DNA of 64,000 nucleotides. Source: Blastopirellula marina (GTDB taxonomy: Bacteria; Planctomycetota; Planctomycetia; Pirellulales; Thermoguttaceae). The position numbers and the translations under genes were made by a program. The stretch covers positions 1 through 64,000 of the forward strand of contig DYLS01000008.1 of assembly GCA_020721965.1 (NCBI GenBank). The letters run 5' to 3'. The notes under the pieces were generated by a model that saw nothing but the letters and a program-made list of their open reading frames with translations, searched no databases and was not told the DNA's origin. The first letter of the stretch is position 1. Each line of letters opens with the position of its first letter. Below are positions 61,549-64,000 of the stretch, piece by piece.

Positions 61549-61726
61549 AAGGGTTCTCCTCAGTGTCGTCACCGAAGATTATATCACGAGCGGGTACCGT
61601 CTGCCGAGCACCGTTCTCAGCAAGTTTTCCTGAAGATTGTCAGGCAATCCATATTTCCTCCCCACACGCAGCCATTCCACCACCGCAATCCGTTTCCTGA
61701 ATTGCCTAGGCAAGCATTATGTTCCA

Positions 61727-62719
61727 CTATGTTCCCGGAATTTCCCCAAGATGCTGGATGGCCTGGAACGCGGGCTTGCGCTTGCCGACCGTCCAGACGC
61801 CGTTGCGATTCTCAAGCTTGACCAGGCCGTAATGTGCCTCACCGCCCTGGGAATACGGCTCGTCGAGCAGTTCGTAAACGAAGTAGGCCTTGACGATACC
61901 GCTCTCGCGCAGCTTCGTGATCTGGTCCGTGAGGTAGTCGGCCTGGGCCTCTCCCGGGTCGTCCATGTCGCCGTTGCGACGGTTCCCTTCTGTAATCCAC
62001 ACCTCCTTGCCCCAGGACCTGAGTTTCTCTAGGACATTCCAAGTGCCGCTGTAGCTTTGCTTGGGTGCGGTGATGTCGCCCATGTCCGAGTACCAGTGCC
62101 AGGCGACGATCTCGAAGGGCACCACGTCGTCGACCAGGCGGTCGATGAAGCCGAAGTGAAGCCACCCGGCGCAGTTGATCATGCGTCTCGCCCCAGGGTC
62201 GCCCTCATGAATGCCTTCGGCCAATCCGCGGAGCATTTCGCACACGGCGACGTACTGGTGGAAGTCGTAGTCGGAGCGGGTCGAGCCGTCGCGATCGCCC
62301 CCGTTGGGCCACTTGGTCATCACGCGGCCATCCAACTCGTTGCTCAACTCGTAGTGGGTGATTCGGCCGCGGTAGCGTGAAGCAACGACCTTGCCGTACT
62401 CGAAGGCCAGGCGGCGAATCTCACGGATGTCGCCGTTGGCAACCGAGACATCGGGAAACAAGACTGGCAGGAGCTGGATGCCCTTCGCTTCGGCGGCGGC
62501 GACAAGTGCGTCGTGCTGGGAGAAGTCATAGCCGGGCCCCCAGTCCGTCCGGTACCAGCGGACGCCGAGTTCGCACAGAAGGTCCATCTGCTGATCGAGC
62601 GGAACGGCGCGGTAGCCTTCCTGCTGATGCGGATGGCCGTTCACGCCCAGGATGAATGGGGTATCCGGGGCGCCGGCGAATAACCAAGTGGTGATGAAGC
62701 ACAGGGCCATGCAATGCAT
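61727..62719 (-). CDS. Glycoside hydrolase-like TIM-barrel protein (clan GH-A, GH39-like)
   Basis: VRWYRTDWGPGYDFSQHDALVAAAEAKGIQLLPVLF, THYELSNELDG, KEVWITEGNRR: putative catalytic E pair. Confidence 0.72.
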   Translation of the reverse strand: MHCMALCFITTWLFAGAPDTPFILGVNGHPHQQEGYRAVPLDQQMDLLCELGVRWYRTDWGPGYDFSQHDALVAAAEAKGIQLLPVLFPDVSVANGDIREIRRLAFEYGKVVASRYRGRITHYELSNELDGRVMTKWPNGGDRDGSTRSDYDFHQYVAVCEMLRGLAEGIHEGDPGARRMINCAGWLHFGFIDRLVDDVVPFEIVAWHWYSDMGDITAPKQSYSGTWNVLEKLRSWGKEVWITEGNRRNGDMDDPGEAQADYLTDQITKLRESGIVKAYFVYELLDEPYSQGGEAHYGLVKLENRNGVWTVGKRKPAFQAIQHLGEIPGT

Positions 62720-62947
62720 TGGACAAAAACTCCAGTTTGGCGCGATCGGTTATGTGTCGTCTGGACTTTTGCAAACTGCTCCCCTCTCCCTCTGGGAGAG
62801 GGCCAGGGGGTGAGGGTTTGGTCAAATCAGACAAACAAGGCAAACCATTTTCGCGCCTAATTGCCCACAGGCTAACCCTCTCCTAGGGGCCTAGAGGGGC
62901 TTGTGCCCCCAATTTGCAAAAGTCCAGTATTAATTGCCCTCACAGGA

Positions 62948-64000
62948 TCAAGGTAGGGTGAATAGTGTCACCGTATCGCCCGACCCGCAGGCAATCGTCG
63001 GCCGAGGTCCACTATCGGCGAGCATCTGGACGGGCTGGGAAAACGTCACCTCGGCAGCATATTTGATTTGCCCACCCCTCGCCATGAACAGCCGGCCGCC
63101 GCCCAGCGCCAAAACTGTCCCGTCCTCGTATTGCACGGCTTGACGGAGCGTCTGGCCCAAATACGTGCGCGCTACCACTTCGCCATTGGAGGCGATGGCC
63201 AGCAGATAGCCGCTATCCAGACAGGCGAGGAGTTCTGCCGAACTGGTACACTTTAGGGCCGATTGCGGTTGCGCTTTCGCCGACGCAGAGTCAAGAGCTT
63301 GCAGACGCCACAGGCCGAGCGGCCGGGCACCACAATCGACCCGCCAACGCTCCACGTTGTTCAAGCCCACACACCGAACTTGGCCCGCAGGACCGTCCAC
63401 GCCAAGCACAAGCGCTTTGTCCTTCCCAAAGAAAAGCGGCATGATCGCGGTCAAGCAGGCGGGGTGAGACCATGAAACAAGGTCGCCCCATCCCAACCGC
63501 CATGGGACACCGGCCGCGCCGGCAGCGCCGCGGTGGTCACAAATCAGGCAACTTCCATGGATCGAGGGGTCCTCGGTACCGAACAGGACCTCTTGCTTGC
63601 CATCGCCGTTAAGGTCGGCGAGGTGGAGCGTCGCGGGCGTTCCCCACTCCGAACCGCGTCGCCAAAGGATCTTGCCCTCGTCGTCAAGGCAATAGAGATG
63701 ATTATCCGTCACGCCAACCAGCACTTCATGGCGTCCGTCTCCGTCCAGGTCGCCGGACTTGAGGGCGCGGACCGTCGACCGCCCATGCGTCCAACTGATG
63801 ATGTAGACTGTCTCGCTGAACGGCAACTGGGTCTGCCACCGGGTCGAACCGTCCGCTCCCACGGCAACGACTTGTCCGCTGTCGTCGCCCAGGAGCGTGA
63901 GGACTTCGCTGCCCTTTTTCAGCGGCGCGATGCGCCGCACCGGAGACGTTCCAGCACGTTTCCAACGAAGCCGGCCCTGGAAGTCGACGGCCGCGACCTG
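62948..64000 (-). CDS. FG-GAP/VCBS or PQQ-like propeller protein, N-terminus beyond window
   Basis: SGDLDGDGRHEVLVGVTDNHLYCLDDEGKILWRR, LADLNGDGKQEVLFGTED; frame remains open to 64000. Confidence 0.75.
   Translation of the reverse strand, partial: QVAAVDFQGRLRWKRAGTSPVRRIAPLKKGSEVLTLLGDDSGQVVAVGADGSTRWQTQLPFSETVYIISWTHGRSTVRALKSGDLDGDGRHEVLVGVTDNHLYCLDDEGKILWRRGSEWGTPATLHLADLNGDGKQEVLFGTEDPSIHGSCLICDHRGAAGAAGVPWRLGWGDLVSWSHPACLTAIMPLFFGKDKALVLGVDGPAGQVRCVGLNNVERWRVDCGARPLGLWRLQALDSASAKAQPQSALKCTSSAELLACLDSGYLLAIASNGEVVARTYLGQTLRQAVQYEDGTVLALGGGRLFMARGGQIKYAAEVTFSQPVQMLADSGPRPTIACGSGDTVTLFTLP

Noticed and set aside
62526-62843. ORF with KPSPPGPLPEGEGSSL
   Set aside because: Well-known spurious peptide from the CCCTCTCCCTCTGGGAGAGGG-type repeat; overlaps the start of a glycosidase gene
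1-64000. tRNA or rRNA genes
   Set aside because: No convincing tRNA T-loop/anticodon architecture or rRNA sequence seen by eye; a tRNAscan/Infernal run would be needed to exclude small RNAs

Overview
High-GC chromosomal window, most likely from a planctomycete of the Pirellulales type. Supporting signs are an LEPRxLLS-type N-terminal motif, a PEP-CTERM protein, DUF1080, a ceramidase-like protein and many PQQ/NHL/SBBP beta-propeller proteins. The left end (1-6.7 kb) is a type III-B CRISPR-Cas (Cmr) locus without a visible array: the Cmr3 C-terminus, Cmr4, Cmr5 and a single 794-aa polypeptide that reads as a Cmr6-Cmr1 fusion with an extra C-terminal domain. Convergent to it is a minus-strand operon of a CARF-domain effector lacking an obvious HEPN motif, a DUF1874/Crn2-type ring nuclease and a Cas6 that carries two compensating frameshifts. 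The rest is mainly housekeeping genes (uppP, malQ, mtnA, purE, tyrA, purSL, purQ, cysC, nadA, metG, dapB, thrC) plus accessory loci. The most striking accessory locus is a ~11.6-kb minus-strand operon (35.6-47.3 kb) linking secreted beta-propeller proteins, Tat-exported and membrane Fe-S proteins, and a cytoplasmic NuoE-NuoF fusion with a GltD-like flavoprotein. Intergenic regions hold two interspersed palindromic repeat families, one a REPIN-like composite with two hairpins, and several short tandem repeats. At least four single-base frameshifts (two in cas6, one in an SBBP protein, one in a GH32-like gene) need to be resolved as decay, phase variation or assembly error. All identifications come from reading the translations; no database search was run.
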